From Terriglobia bacterium (GTDB lineage Bacteria; Acidobacteriota; Terriglobia; Terriglobales; Acidobacteriaceae): DNA of 59,137 bases. Position numbers and translations under genes: made by a program. Shown piece by piece: positions 27,782 to 36,946 of the stretch (position 1 is the stretch's first letter; each line of letters begins with the position of its first letter). Under the pieces are notes generated by a model. That model was not told the origin of the DNA and did no database searches. It was given only the letters and a program-made list of their open reading frames with translations. The stretch is from the NCBI GenBank assembly GCA_020073185.1, contig JAIQFT010000034.1, positions 1 through 59,137 on the forward strand. Reading direction: 5' to 3'.

Positions 27782-29491
27782 TCAGAGCACGGCTTCGAGT
27801 TGGGCGTAAATCTGCTCGTCCGTAAAGTGGCGTATCTTGATTGCTCCTGAGGAGCAGGCGGCGACGCAGCATCCGCAGGCTTTGCAAACCGCGCTGATGA
27901 CGCGGCTATGGCCGGTTTTCTCGTCGTACTCGATGGCCCCATAAGGGCAAACCGCGCCACACGTGCGACATCCCGAACAGAACTGGTCTTCGACCTCGGA
28001 AAACACCGCGTCGACCGCGATTTTTCCTTGCGCAATCTTTGCCAGGATGCGTGCCGCCGCCGCCCGCGCCTGGGATACGGTGTCGGGAATGTCCTTGGGC
28101 CCCTGACAAGCGCCGGCGATAAAGATGCCGTCGGTCGTGGTGGCGACCGGATCCAGCTTGGGGTGGCTCTCGATGAACCAGCCGTCCTTATCACGACTGA
28201 TGTTGACCAGGCGCGCGACCTTGCCCGAATCCGCGCGCGCTTCCATGCCGACCATCAGCACCACCAAATCCGACGGAATCTCGATTTCCATGCCCGATAG
28301 CACTTCCCTCACCTGTATCAACATGCCGCAGTTGTCCCCCGGGCTCGCGAAGCGGATCGACGGCGCCTGGTTCTTGGCGTACATCAGGAACAGGGTTTTT
28401 TCTTCGGCGCTCTTCTTGTAGAAGTCTTCGCAGCCTTTGCCGAAGGCGTGCATGTCGATGTACAGGTCGGAAACATATGCGTCCGGAATCGCCGACTTGA
28501 TCTGGTGTGCGTATTTGAGCGCGGTCGCACAGCAGACGCGTGAGCAATAGCGATGGAACTGCGAGCTGCGGCTACCCACGCAGTGAATGATCGAAATGTA
28601 GCGCGGGCGCTTACCGTCGCGAGTTTCGATCCGCCCGCTTCGCAGCATCGCCTCCAACTCGAACGACGTGATCACGTTCGGCAGGCGGCCGTAGCCGTAC
28701 TCCTCGATGCGGGCCGGGTCGAATTCCCGGAAGCCGGTGCAGACCACCACCGCGCCGACGCTAAGTTCGACCACCTCGCCGGCGTCGGTTTTGATTTTCG
28801 GATGGAAGTTACCGACATATCCCTTCAACTCAACCAATTCACTTTCTAGAAAAATGCGGATGCGTGAATGGTGGCCGACCCGAATAATGCGTTCCCTGAT
28901 AATGTCGCGGGCGGAATCGAGGTAAGGAAAGGTGGAGTCGATCCGCGCCACGTTGCCGCCGAGTTGGCGGTCGCGCTCGACTAAGTACACCTGTTGTCCG
29001 GCCTCGGCCAGTTCGAGCGCAACCGTCAGGCCCGCAATGCCGCCACCGAGCACCAGGGTGGCGGGGCACATCGCCACCGAACGGCTCTCCAGCGGTTCGT
29101 GGTATTTCACTCGCTGAATGGCGGCACGCGTCAGGTCCTTGGCTTTCTCGGTTGCCGCCACCTTGTCTTCGTGGATCCAACTGCACTGCTCCCGTATGTT
29201 GGCCATCTCCAGCAAGTAGGGATTGATACCTGCCCGTTCCAGCACTTTGCGGAAAGTGCCTTCGTGCATGCGCGGGCTGCATGCCGATACCACCACGCGG
29301 GTCAAGGAAAGATCCCGGATATCCTGGGCAATCATTTCCTGGCCGGGATTGGAGCACATGTATTTGTACGAGCGGGCGCTGGCGACACCTGGAATCTCCC
29401 TTGCCGCTTCGGCAACCGCATCCGGGTCGACCATTTTGGCGATGTTGGTGCCGCAGTTACAGATGTAAACGCCGATCCGCTCGCCTTGCAT
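27782..29491 (-). CDS. hdrA: HdrA-like FAD/iron-sulfur protein
   Basis: This 569-residue protein is the last gene of the seven-gene redox operon. HdrA is the FAD-containing core of heterodisulfide reductases and the Qmo complexes. It has the N-terminal Cys-bearing block IGVYICNCGTNI, the conserved SYKYMCSNPGQEMI, and the FAD site LVLGGGIAGLTVALELAEAG. The CSRVCCATALKYAH pair follows, and then two C-terminal [4Fe-4S] sites (CSGCRTCGAVCPYGAI and CKACGCCVAACSSGAI). Unlike the other HdrA in the operon (30683-32503) it keeps the full N-terminal cysteine set. It starts 16 bp after the QmoC-like stop. I infer it takes electrons from that partner. Confidence 0.9.
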   Translation of the reverse strand: MQGERIGVYICNCGTNIAKMVDPDAVAEAAREIPGVASARSYKYMCSNPGQEMIAQDIRDLSLTRVVVSACSPRMHEGTFRKVLERAGINPYLLEMANIREQCSWIHEDKVAATEKAKDLTRAAIQRVKYHEPLESRSVAMCPATLVLGGGIAGLTVALELAEAGQQVYLVERDRQLGGNVARIDSTFPYLDSARDIIRERIIRVGHHSRIRIFLESELVELKGYVGNFHPKIKTDAGEVVELSVGAVVVCTGFREFDPARIEEYGYGRLPNVITSFELEAMLRSGRIETRDGKRPRYISIIHCVGSRSSQFHRYCSRVCCATALKYAHQIKSAIPDAYVSDLYIDMHAFGKGCEDFYKKSAEEKTLFLMYAKNQAPSIRFASPGDNCGMLIQVREVLSGMEIEIPSDLVVLMVGMEARADSGKVARLVNISRDKDGWFIESHPKLDPVATTTDGIFIAGACQGPKDIPDTVSQARAAAARILAKIAQGKIAVDAVFSEVEDQFCSGCRTCGAVCPYGAIEYDEKTGHSRVISAVCKACGCCVAACSSGAIKIRHFTDEQIYAQLEAVL

Positions 29492-29507
29492 ATCGTCTCC
29501 TGAACCC

Positions 29508-30665
29508 TTACGCCACCAGTTGCCGCTTCGCCGCTTCGGCCCGGGCCCCTGCCTGCGCCGTCGCGTAGGCCTCCTGCTGTAACGCCGCGAAATACATCGC
29601 GAGTGGCCGATAGGCGAGGTGTGACCACTTGCTGAACGGCACCTCCAGCGTCAGCATCGGAACCACGCCCATGAGGTGCACTACGTAGGTGACATTCGCC
29701 GCCGCCGGCAGTCCCGCCCGGTGCAGCACGTGCTGGAGGATTCCCGTCAGCGCCACAAAAATGAGCAAGCCGAGGAACATCCAGTCGGACTCGTGCGAAT
29801 GTCGGTGTGCCGGCGTGTTCTTCTTCAGGCGTCCTTGGAGTGCCGCGACGCTGGTGACAACCAGCCCAATGGAAGCGGCATAGCCGAAGATGTGCGCCTG
29901 CCAGCGTATCGCCGGTCCGTACTGCATGGCCCGCAGGAAAAACATGATCAGTACCAGCATGGTCACGTAGCTGAGCATGAGCACAAGGTGGAGTGCCCAA
30001 GGTCGCCTGTTTTCGCACTCGCGGTATCGTTTCTGCGTGAAGAAATGCACCACCAGCAGGGGCAGACAGCGGACATAACTCCAGGCAGAGACCCGGGGAG
30101 CGCCTTCGCCGCGCATCGTCCAATGCCACATACGCGCAGCGTTGATGGCCAGCAGCAGGAAAAGAGTCGTGCCCATGATCCAGTCGAAGATGTGCACCGA
30201 CTCTGCGGGAAGGAATGCCTTCGGGCCGTCGTAGACGGATAAGCTTCCGCCCCCAAAATGGAAGCCGTAGGCCAGAAAGCCGACAGCGGTGAGAATGGCC
30301 ACGATCGCTATGGCCGCAAGCTCCGCCTTCCAGGAGCGGTAAAACAACTTGGACAGGCCCGTGAAATCATACTGGGAAGTGAGCCAGCGCCGGATGCTCA
30401 TCATGGTCTCGCCGGGCTCGGCTTCACGCGGGCACTGCTCCGAACACTCGCCACAGTAATAACAAAGCCAGGGCTCAAGCGAGGAGCGGAGCGGCTTCTC
30501 CAGGCCCATCTGCAAATAGCGCATACTGCGCCGCGGAAAAAGGAATGGTTCCTGGGAAAACGGGCAGATAGCGGTGCAATTACCGCAGTGGTAGCACTTG
30601 GCGACGTCCTCCGCGCCATAGCGTTCCAGGTCCTCGATGAACATCGGGTTCACGCGAGCTGCCAT
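29508..30665 (-). CDS. qmoC: QmoC-like membrane redox subunit (HdrC plus cytochrome b)
   Basis: The 385-residue protein fuses an HdrC-type ferredoxin domain to a membrane b-type domain. The ferredoxin part has CYHCGNCTAICP (Cys24/27/30/34) and CYYCGECSEQCP (Cys68/71/74/78). From residue ~110 it has about six hydrophobic helices with several histidines, such as HLMGVVPMLTLEVPFSKWSHL, consistent with haem ligands. QmoC of sulfate reducers links Hdr-like flavoproteins to menaquinone. Its place between the two HdrA-like genes is what makes the cluster quinone-linked. There is no CCG-domain HdrB. Confidence 0.9.
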   Translation of the reverse strand: MAARVNPMFIEDLERYGAEDVAKCYHCGNCTAICPFSQEPFLFPRRSMRYLQMGLEKPLRSSLEPWLCYYCGECSEQCPREAEPGETMMSIRRWLTSQYDFTGLSKLFYRSWKAELAAIAIVAILTAVGFLAYGFHFGGGSLSVYDGPKAFLPAESVHIFDWIMGTTLFLLLAINAARMWHWTMRGEGAPRVSAWSYVRCLPLLVVHFFTQKRYRECENRRPWALHLVLMLSYVTMLVLIMFFLRAMQYGPAIRWQAHIFGYAASIGLVVTSVAALQGRLKKNTPAHRHSHESDWMFLGLLIFVALTGILQHVLHRAGLPAAANVTYVVHLMGVVPMLTLEVPFSKWSHLAYRPLAMYFAALQQEAYATAQAGARAEAAKRQLVA

Positions 30666-30682
30666 AATTGTCCCTTCTCCGA

Positions 30683-32503
30683 TCAGAGTTGCGCCAACAC
30701 TTGCGCCTTGGCCTCGATCTCCGACACAGTGAGGTCAGCCCGGCCCTGCTGGACTTTGCCGCCAACAATGGCGCGCAGCACCTTCGCCGCAGCCGCTGAA
30801 GCCTGTGCCACCGTGTCCGGGATGTCCTTCGGTCCCTGGCACACCCCGGCCACGAAGATCCCACCTCTTTCGGTCATGTTCGGTTCGGTGTTGTAGTTCA
30901 GTTCGTTGAACCAGCCGTCGCTTTCCTGGTCGATGCCGAGCATTTCCGCCAGCTTCACCGAGCCGGCAGCCGGCGTCATTCCCACCGCGAGCAGAACCAT
31001 GTCGACCGGCACTTGCGTTAACTGGTCCGCCACGATGTCTTCGCCGCGGGCAAACATCTGCCCGTCACGTTCGATGACCTCGGCCGAGCGGCCGCGCACG
31101 ACGCACACGCCCTCTTCCTTAATGCGCTCGAAGAACTCTTCGTAGCCTTTTCCGAAGGCACGCATGTCAATGTAGTACTCGTAGCACTTCGCCTCCGGCA
31201 GCTTCTCCCGGACGAGGTGCGCGAACTTCAGGGAGTACATGCAGCAGACGCGCGAACAATAAGGGTTGTAATTGTGATCGCGAGACCCCACACAATGAAT
31301 GATCGCCACCGTCTTAGGCTTGGGTCCGTCAGTATCAAAGACCCACTCGTCCGTCTTCGTTCTTTTATTTTGCCGCTTGGTCTTCAGAACGATCTTGCCG
31401 GCGGTCGGCCCGGAGGCATTGCTCAGGCGTTCGAACTCAAGTGCGGTGAGAACGTTGGGATAGATCCCATACCCATAGCGCTCAACCCGTCGCGCATCGA
31501 GGACATCGTAACCCGTCGCAGCGATGATGTTGCCGACGTTGAGTTCGACAATTTCATCTTTGGCATCCAGGCAAACCGCGCCCCTGCCGCACTTCTTGAC
31601 GCATGCGCCGCATTTCTTGCCGTCGCTCTGGATCCAGAGGCAGGAACGCGGGTCGACGGCGTAAGCGTTGGGGACGGCCTGCGGGAACGAAAGATAGATC
31701 GCTTTGCGCGTCGCTATACCGGCGTCGAATTCGCTGGTCACTGAGACGGGACAGAACTGCGCGCACTCGCCACACGCCGTGCATGCCTCGGCATCAACTC
31801 GCGGGGTATGCTTGAGCACTTTCACCTGGTATGCGCCCGGCCCGCCCGAGACCTCCTGCACTTCAGACAGGACCATGAGATGGATGTTGGGGTGCTTGCC
31901 GGCGACCACCATCTTGGGCGTGAGAATGCAGGCGGCACAGTCGAGTGTGGGAAATGTCTTGTCGAACATAGCCATGTGACCACCAATGGTTGCCGCGCGT
32001 TCGATCATGTGAACCTTGTAACCCGCATCCGCGATCTCCAAAGCCGCCTGGATGCCGGCTATCCCAGCTCCGATGACCAGCGTGTCGGTCTGGACAGGCA
32101 CGCACCCCGGTTCAGCCGCGAGCGTAAATGGGACGCCATACACCGCGCACGCAAGCACCGCCTTAGCGCGTCCAGCAGCGCGGTCAGACACAGCTCCATG
32201 TTCGCGGAAAGAAGCCTGCCGGACCTGCTCCGGGTCGCCGCCCGCCAGAGAAAGCGCGCGTGCGAACGCGGGTTTGTAGAACCCGGGCGAGTCGCCGGCC
32301 AGGACCACTGCGTTCAAGCGGGCCTGGCGCATCTCTGCGGCGAGTCCCTCGGGGTCCAGACGCCGAGGGACGGGCATAACCCGCGCCACAACGACACCAG
32401 ACAACTGCGCCGCATATTCCGCGACTGCCTGAAGGTCCACCACGCCTTGATCGCTGCCGGCGGGATGACAAATGTAAACCCCGATCCGCGACTCGGAACT
32501 CAT
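30683..32503 (-). CDS. hdrA: HdrA/QmoA-like flavoprotein with internal ferredoxin sites
   Basis: The 606-residue protein shares the HdrA plan: FAD site TLVIGAGIAGIQAALEIADAG (after residue ~135), GGHMAMFDKTFPTLDC, and CSRVCCMYSLKFAH. It also has two internal ferredoxin sites, CTACGECAQFCPVSV and CLWIQSDGKKCGACVKKCGRG. The N-terminal cysteine motif of true HdrA is lost (ICHPAGSD in place of CxCGxN). No C-terminal ferredoxin pair like that of the 27782 copy is present. The two HdrA copies thus look complementary. The ATG at 32503 follows GGAGAGG; the frame is open upstream but not homologous. It is 61 bp downstream of the FlxA-like gene. Confidence 0.88.
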   Translation of the reverse strand: MSSESRIGVYICHPAGSDQGVVDLQAVAEYAAQLSGVVVARVMPVPRRLDPEGLAAEMRQARLNAVVLAGDSPGFYKPAFARALSLAGGDPEQVRQASFREHGAVSDRAAGRAKAVLACAVYGVPFTLAAEPGCVPVQTDTLVIGAGIAGIQAALEIADAGYKVHMIERAATIGGHMAMFDKTFPTLDCAACILTPKMVVAGKHPNIHLMVLSEVQEVSGGPGAYQVKVLKHTPRVDAEACTACGECAQFCPVSVTSEFDAGIATRKAIYLSFPQAVPNAYAVDPRSCLWIQSDGKKCGACVKKCGRGAVCLDAKDEIVELNVGNIIAATGYDVLDARRVERYGYGIYPNVLTALEFERLSNASGPTAGKIVLKTKRQNKRTKTDEWVFDTDGPKPKTVAIIHCVGSRDHNYNPYCSRVCCMYSLKFAHLVREKLPEAKCYEYYIDMRAFGKGYEEFFERIKEEGVCVVRGRSAEVIERDGQMFARGEDIVADQLTQVPVDMVLLAVGMTPAAGSVKLAEMLGIDQESDGWFNELNYNTEPNMTERGGIFVAGVCQGPKDIPDTVAQASAAAAKVLRAIVGGKVQQGRADLTVSEIEAKAQVLAQL

Positions 32504-32564
32504 GGACCCTCTCCTTTCCCCGAACCCATGAACCCTCTCCTCCTCGTGCTCGTCGATATCAGCG

Positions 32565-33395
32565 TCAAAAATCCTTCGGCAAGCTCCTGATCTGGGCGGC
32601 CGTGAACACCGGCCCGTCTTTGCAAACGTAGACGGGCCCGACATTGCAGCGCCCGCATTTGCCGATTCCACACTTCATGCGGTTTTCGAGCGTGGTATAG
32701 ATGCGGTCGTCCGGGAACCCCAGTTTGGTGAGCACCGGGAGCGTAAACTTGATCATGATGGGCGGGCCGCAGATGACCGCGAAGTTGTCGGCGGCCGCAG
32801 GCGCAGCCTTTTCCAGTAGCACGGGAACGAGGGCGACTTCGCCCTTCCAGTCTGGCGTCTGGCCGCCTGGATCTACCGCTTCCCACAGCTTCAAGTCTGT
32901 CCGTTTGGACCACTCCTCCAGTTCTTGCTTGTAGACAAGATCGGCCACCGTGCGCGCCCCATAAACGATCGTCACATCCTTGAACTGGTCGCGAATATCC
33001 AGGACGTTCCAGATCAGGCTGCGCACTGGCGCGAGTCCGATACCGCCGGCGATAAACACGATCGAGTGCCCCTTCATCTGTTCGATCGGGAAAGAATTCC
33101 CATATGGGCCGCGAAAACCCACCGTGTCTGCCACACCCAGCCGGCGCAAGGCCCACGTCACCTTCCCGACAGCCTTGACGCTGCATTCGATGTACCCCTT
33201 GCGCGTGGGCGGTGAGGCGATGCAGAACGTGCTCTCTCCTTCGCCAAAGACGGAGTATTCGCCGAATTGCCCGGCGAAAAAGTCGAACCTCTCCGCGACC
33301 TTCGGATCATTGAAGGTCAACTTGTACGTGCGAATGTCGGGAGTCTCGTCCCTTATTTCCTGGATGCGCATCAGGCGTGGCTGATAGAGGTTCAT
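32565..33395 (-). CDS. FlxA-like FAD/NAD(P)-binding subunit
   Basis: The 276-residue protein belongs to the ferredoxin-NADP reductase-like family found as FlxA, hydrogenase gamma or sulfite reductase B subunits. It has a flavin domain with FCIASPPTRKGYIECSVKAV, an NAD domain with IVFIAGGIGLAPVRSLIWNV and CGPPIMIKFTL, and a C-terminal four-cysteine 2Fe-2S-like site (CGIGKCGRCNVGPVYVC). FlxA exchanges electrons with NAD(H). It overlaps the next upstream gene by 4 bp (33392-33395), so the pair is translationally coupled. Confidence 0.88.
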   Translation of the reverse strand: MNLYQPRLMRIQEIRDETPDIRTYKLTFNDPKVAERFDFFAGQFGEYSVFGEGESTFCIASPPTRKGYIECSVKAVGKVTWALRRLGVADTVGFRGPYGNSFPIEQMKGHSIVFIAGGIGLAPVRSLIWNVLDIRDQFKDVTIVYGARTVADLVYKQELEEWSKRTDLKLWEAVDPGGQTPDWKGEVALVPVLLEKAAPAAADNFAVICGPPIMIKFTLPVLTKLGFPDDRIYTTLENRMKCGIGKCGRCNVGPVYVCKDGPVFTAAQIRSLPKDF

Positions 33396-34462
33396 CTGCT
33401 GCCCCCCTGGGACTCCGCCCTCGCAAGCTCAATCAGCTGGCCCACGACTTCGGGAAGGTTCATGCCGGCGGGGCAGCCGCGAGAACAGCGGCCACAGCCG
33501 GTGCACAAGAACGCGCCGAATCGGCGCGGGTAGATCGAGAACTTGTGCATGACTCGCTGGCGGAACCGTTCGACCTGCGAACTTCGGGGATTGTAGTTGG
33601 ACGCGTGCAGCGTAAATTTCGTGGTTTGGCACGAGTCCCAGTTCCGGCGGCGTACGCCTCGATCGTAGTGCTCGTGCTCGTCAACGATGTCGAAGCAGTG
33701 GCAAGTTGGGCAGATCGAAGCGCAGGCGCCGCACCCGTGACATCGCAGCGCGATCGACTTCCAAACACCGTGGTCGAAATTCCTCGCCAGCCAATCGGGC
33801 AGAATATCCGGAGAAGCGGGCAGGTTCTTCCCTACTTTTTCACGTGCCGATCGCCCAAACTGCTCTGCCTTGTCGGTACTTGTAGCTTCGGCAAGCGAGG
33901 CGAGAGGGCCTCTGTTCAACAGCGCCTCACCTTTGGGCGTAACTGCCTGTGCCAGAAAACTTCCCTCGACGCGAACGAGCAGCACATCTGAACCCTTGAT
34001 GGCATCGGGTCCCAGGCCAACCGCCGTGCAAAAACAAGACCCATCAACGCCTGTGCAAGCGAGACTGACAGTCGTGGTGGCTTCACGCCGCCCAAACCAT
34101 AGCTCGTCGCGATAATCCCACCCCATGACCCGATCGAGGATTTCGATTCCGGCGGCGTCGCATGGCCGCACACCGAACAGCACCTGCAGCGGAAACGTGG
34201 TAGGCACTTCCTCGATCTCTACGCCGTCTTTCCGGATCTGATAGCGCAGAAGTACTTCGGATGGAGGGAGAAAGAATTCCTTGAGCGAGCGGCGTGGGAG
34301 CGGGCCGGTCAGATCGGCGTCCTCCAGCCGCTTGATCGGCAGATAATCGGAGTGCTCAGGAGTATCTTTGGCGCGAACCGGTGCGATCACGCGAATCCTG
34401 GCAGCCACCAGGCTTGCCACCAGCGCCGATAAATCCGATTGCGACAGAGTCTTGGCTTTCAC
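33392..34462 (-). CDS. FlxB-like / sulfhydrogenase-beta-like ferredoxin protein
   Basis: The 356-residue protein has an N-terminal FlxB/AsrA/HydB-like domain (VLFGVRPCDAAGIEILDRVM near residue 95). A second region carries two [4Fe-4S] sites, CHGCGACASICPTCHC (~240-255) and CTGCGRCSRGCPAGMN (~320-335). Such proteins shuttle electrons between flavin and the FAD/NAD subunit in Flx, sulfhydrogenase or anaerobic sulfite reductase complexes. It overlaps both neighbours by 4 bp, so it is part of one transcript. No hydrogenase or siroheme catalytic subunit is seen. Confidence 0.85.
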   Translation of the reverse strand: MKAKTLSQSDLSALVASLVAARIRVIAPVRAKDTPEHSDYLPIKRLEDADLTGPLPRRSLKEFFLPPSEVLLRYQIRKDGVEIEEVPTTFPLQVLFGVRPCDAAGIEILDRVMGWDYRDELWFGRREATTTVSLACTGVDGSCFCTAVGLGPDAIKGSDVLLVRVEGSFLAQAVTPKGEALLNRGPLASLAEATSTDKAEQFGRSAREKVGKNLPASPDILPDWLARNFDHGVWKSIALRCHGCGACASICPTCHCFDIVDEHEHYDRGVRRRNWDSCQTTKFTLHASNYNPRSSQVERFRQRVMHKFSIYPRRFGAFLCTGCGRCSRGCPAGMNLPEVVGQLIELARAESQGGSR

Positions 34463-35331
34463 TGGATGAACTCCTGTTCGTCATCGGGGGAGAAAACCCC
34501 CATGGGCGCAAGTACCGTCGGGTCATCGCAGCTTTTGTACCTAAAGCGTTGTTCCACTGCCTGGGCAACATACTTATTAAGAAGTCCCAACGGAATATCT
34601 GCGGGGCAGGCACGCTCACATTCCAGGCAGTCCACGCAGCGGCCCGCCTGGTGCAAGATCCGCATCATTTGCCAAGAACGATTGCTCTGCGATGTGGGCG
34701 AAGGCTCGATCCACTGAGGCCGGCTCCTGTCCGCCGTGCACCGCACGCAGAAGCACATGGGACATACTTCCCGGCAGGCATGGCACCGGATACAACGGTC
34801 CAGGTGGCCGCTCCAAAAGGCCCAGCGCTCGGCGGGCATCATTCTTGCCAGCTCTGCGAGCTTGTCCTCGCGCCGCCTGCTTTGTGGCGGAGGCGGCGGC
34901 AATAGCCCCAGGAGATAATCGAAAAGCTTCGGCTCGCGCACGTCGCAGCCGGAGCAACGGTCGGAGACGTTGTCGATGGTCAACGCAGCGCTTGGGCCGG
35001 GATCCCGCACCACGCCGCCGCACCGGACAGCGATGATCACCACGTTGTCCCGCTTGATCTGCGCCTCGCGAATCAATCCGGCAACGGCGCGCGCATCGCA
35101 ACCCTTTACGACGACGGCAGCTTTACCGAGCTTTGCGATATGCGGACGCCGCGGATTCAGATAGGCGGCCAGGTTCTGCACGCAGCGCGTGTCGAAGATG
35201 AGTTTCTCCGCTTGCGCCGGTTCGGTGACGAAGATCGGGCGTACTCCTCGCGGTCCCTCTTCGTATCCAATTACAACTTTGACCGAGCCGTCGACGAGGA
35301 GCTTCTGAGCCAACTCACGCAACTCCGTCAT
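34459..35331 (-). CDS. FlxC-like 4Fe-4S protein
   Basis: The 290-residue protein is related to coenzyme F420 hydrogenase/dehydrogenase beta-like ferredoxins. It has VVVKGCDARAVAGLIREAQI, a CSGC knuckle, and two [4Fe-4S] motifs (CIRCHACREVCPMCFC at ~185-200 and CVDCLECERACPADIP at ~240-255). The ATG at 35331 overlaps the tail of the mvhD-like gene (35315); the overlap of 17 bp suggests coupling. In clostridial and Desulfovibrio clusters FlxB and FlxC are a pair of similar proteins. Confidence 0.82.
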   Translation of the reverse strand: MTELRELAQKLLVDGSVKVVIGYEEGPRGVRPIFVTEPAQAEKLIFDTRCVQNLAAYLNPRRPHIAKLGKAAVVVKGCDARAVAGLIREAQIKRDNVVIIAVRCGGVVRDPGPSAALTIDNVSDRCSGCDVREPKLFDYLLGLLPPPPPQSRRREDKLAELARMMPAERWAFWSGHLDRCIRCHACREVCPMCFCVRCTADRSRPQWIEPSPTSQSNRSWQMMRILHQAGRCVDCLECERACPADIPLGLLNKYVAQAVEQRFRYKSCDDPTVLAPMGVFSPDDEQEFIQ

Positions 35332-35884
35332 GGTAAGTGCCCACCCTCCCGGTGGAACTACACTGCTCGGTATGGTGCGGTCCAAGCTGCCGGACACGTT
35401 CCGTGGTCTCGTTCACGACCTGCTGCCACTTTCCTCCCTCGGAGGCGGATACCCACGAGAAGGTCACCCGACGAGGGTCAACGCCCATAAATGCGAGGAG
35501 GTCATGCAGAATGGCGAGGCGCCGTCGCGCGTAGTAGTTGCCGGTACTGTAGTGGCAGTCTCCAGGGTGGCAACCACTCACGATGATCCCATCGGCGCCG
35601 CGCTCCAACGCCTTGATGATGAAGAGCGGATTCACGCGGCTGCTGCAAGGCAGACGGAGAACGCGTACGTTGGGCGCCATCTTCAGGCGGCTGGTGCCCG
35701 CGAGGTCGGCTCCCGTGTAAGTGCACCAATTGCACACAAAAGCGACAATCTTCGGCTCAAACCCGGGTCCGTGCGCGAAGTTCGCCGCCCAACTGGCAGT
35801 CGCTTCATCCAGGGCGAGCATCTCCGCTGCTGGGTCCTGAAACTGGACGAGCCCACCCTTGTTCTCTTCATCCACCGTACCCAT
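35315..35884 (-). CDS. MvhD/FlxD-like iron-sulfur adapter
   Basis: The 189-residue protein matches MvhD, the [2Fe-2S] protein that links a hydrogenase or Flx module to HdrA. The cysteines are seen in VAFVCNWCTYTGADLAG, LRLPCSSRVNPLF and GCHPGDCHY. It is the first gene of the redox operon and overlaps the FlxC-like gene. In Qmo and many other Hdr systems the MvhD domain is fused to HdrA; here it is separate, as in FlxD. Just upstream is a GGCGA-N6-TCGCC dyad near 35977-35992. Confidence 0.85.
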   Translation of the reverse strand: MGTVDEENKGGLVQFQDPAAEMLALDEATASWAANFAHGPGFEPKIVAFVCNWCTYTGADLAGTSRLKMAPNVRVLRLPCSSRVNPLFIIKALERGADGIIVSGCHPGDCHYSTGNYYARRRLAILHDLLAFMGVDPRRVTFSWVSASEGGKWQQVVNETTERVRQLGPHHTEQCSSTGRVGTYHDGVA

Positions 35885-36022
35885 ACCGGAGCCCCTCTTT
35901 CCACGGCGCTGGCCGGCAACGCGAACTGCAAGCGCTGCGCCCACTGGCCGGTGCCGTGAACATCGGTTATGCTTGCCGGCGATTTACGTCGCCGATGAAG
36001 AAATTGAGTTCCACTCTCCTGG

Positions 36023-36250
36023 CTAATGCAGCCATTGCTGAAGATCGGTTTGTAGCCACTGCTCCGGGTTCAGGTCCTCCGGCGTCGATACGCAATTGAT
36101 GCCGTAGGCCAGGTACCCATCGAACGGAGGAATGGCACACATGCGGTTGCAGGCACAACAATGCAACCAGGGCATTTCGTTAGGCTCTGAAATTGCGTGA
36201 TAAGCATCTCGGACAATAGGCGATGAACGGGTTTCCAATACAGAAGACAT
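36023..36250 (-). CDS. Small Cys-rich hypothetical protein (75 aa)
   Basis: The ATG at 36250 gives a protein with HCCACNRMCAIPPFDG and one further Cys (GINCVS). The cysteine block looks like a metal or cluster knuckle, and the tail (NPEQWLQTDLQQWLH) is helical. It lies 138 bp upstream of the mvhD-like gene on the same strand, so it could be co-expressed. I cannot name a family. Confidence 0.55.
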   Translation of the reverse strand: MSSVLETRSSPIVRDAYHAISEPNEMPWLHCCACNRMCAIPPFDGYLAYGINCVSTPEDLNPEQWLQTDLQQWLH

Positions 36251-36946
36251 CGGCGCCTCCGAGATTGAAGCACTGGGCTCGGGGCGAGCCCCGACGCAGA
36301 TGTCCTTCGGCTGTTTGCGTAGCACCTACGCAGCCGAAACTACCGCTCGAAAATCCTCACAGGGGCCGAAATCGCATTACCCTCAATCGCAACCGCAACA
36401 AGGTTGCCGCCCGCGCAAACTCCTTGCTTGGGCCCTAGGCGCTGCCAATCCTGGTTCGCGTATCGGACGACCGCTGGGAGAGATCAGACTTTGTGCCGTC
36501 GAGATATAAGGGGCCTTCCGAAATACGACTAGCGAACTCGGACCAGACCCCGACCTCACACGAGATTGCGCCCCCGGCGCAATTCATGCTCTGGTCACCA
36601 CCCTTTATGAAAAAAAAATGATTATTCTCGCCCGCGATCGTGGGAAGTGATCGGGTTTCTGTCAGTCGAGACATTGGGGAGCTCCAGACAACCGCACTCG
36701 GTACTGGTCCCCAAGCTCGCTTTTGCGGCGGAACCGCAATTCTCGCCTGGGGGCGCCCCCTGCCCTGTACTTCACTTTCATGCTACGTCCGTCCAACAAG
36801 CGAGTCAACGAGCCAAGTGCGCAATTAACCACCGTACGTTCCTTTTTGGGATCGGGAATTTACCGCCGAGATCCGCCACAGACCAGCAAGTGACCGCTGC
36901 CGTCAAGTATTGCTCGTCGTTTCTCGTCGATGTTTAAGTTCAACGG
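36251..36946. other. Gene-free stretch (~700 bp)
   Basis: No convincing coding sequence is seen. It includes a run of eight or more A residues at ~36607-36616 and a locally lower GC content. It separates the redox operon from the OLD-nuclease fragment and could be scar DNA from earlier insertions. Confidence 0.5.

Noticed and set aside
27782-35884. A [NiFe]-hydrogenase or sulfite reductase operon
   Set aside because: FlxA- and FlxB-like proteins resemble hydrogenase or sulfite-reductase subunits, but no large subunit or siroheme enzyme is encoded here.
36647-36937. Plus-strand frame in the gap left of the OLD fragment
   Set aside because: No start signal, no family match and mixed composition; judged chance.
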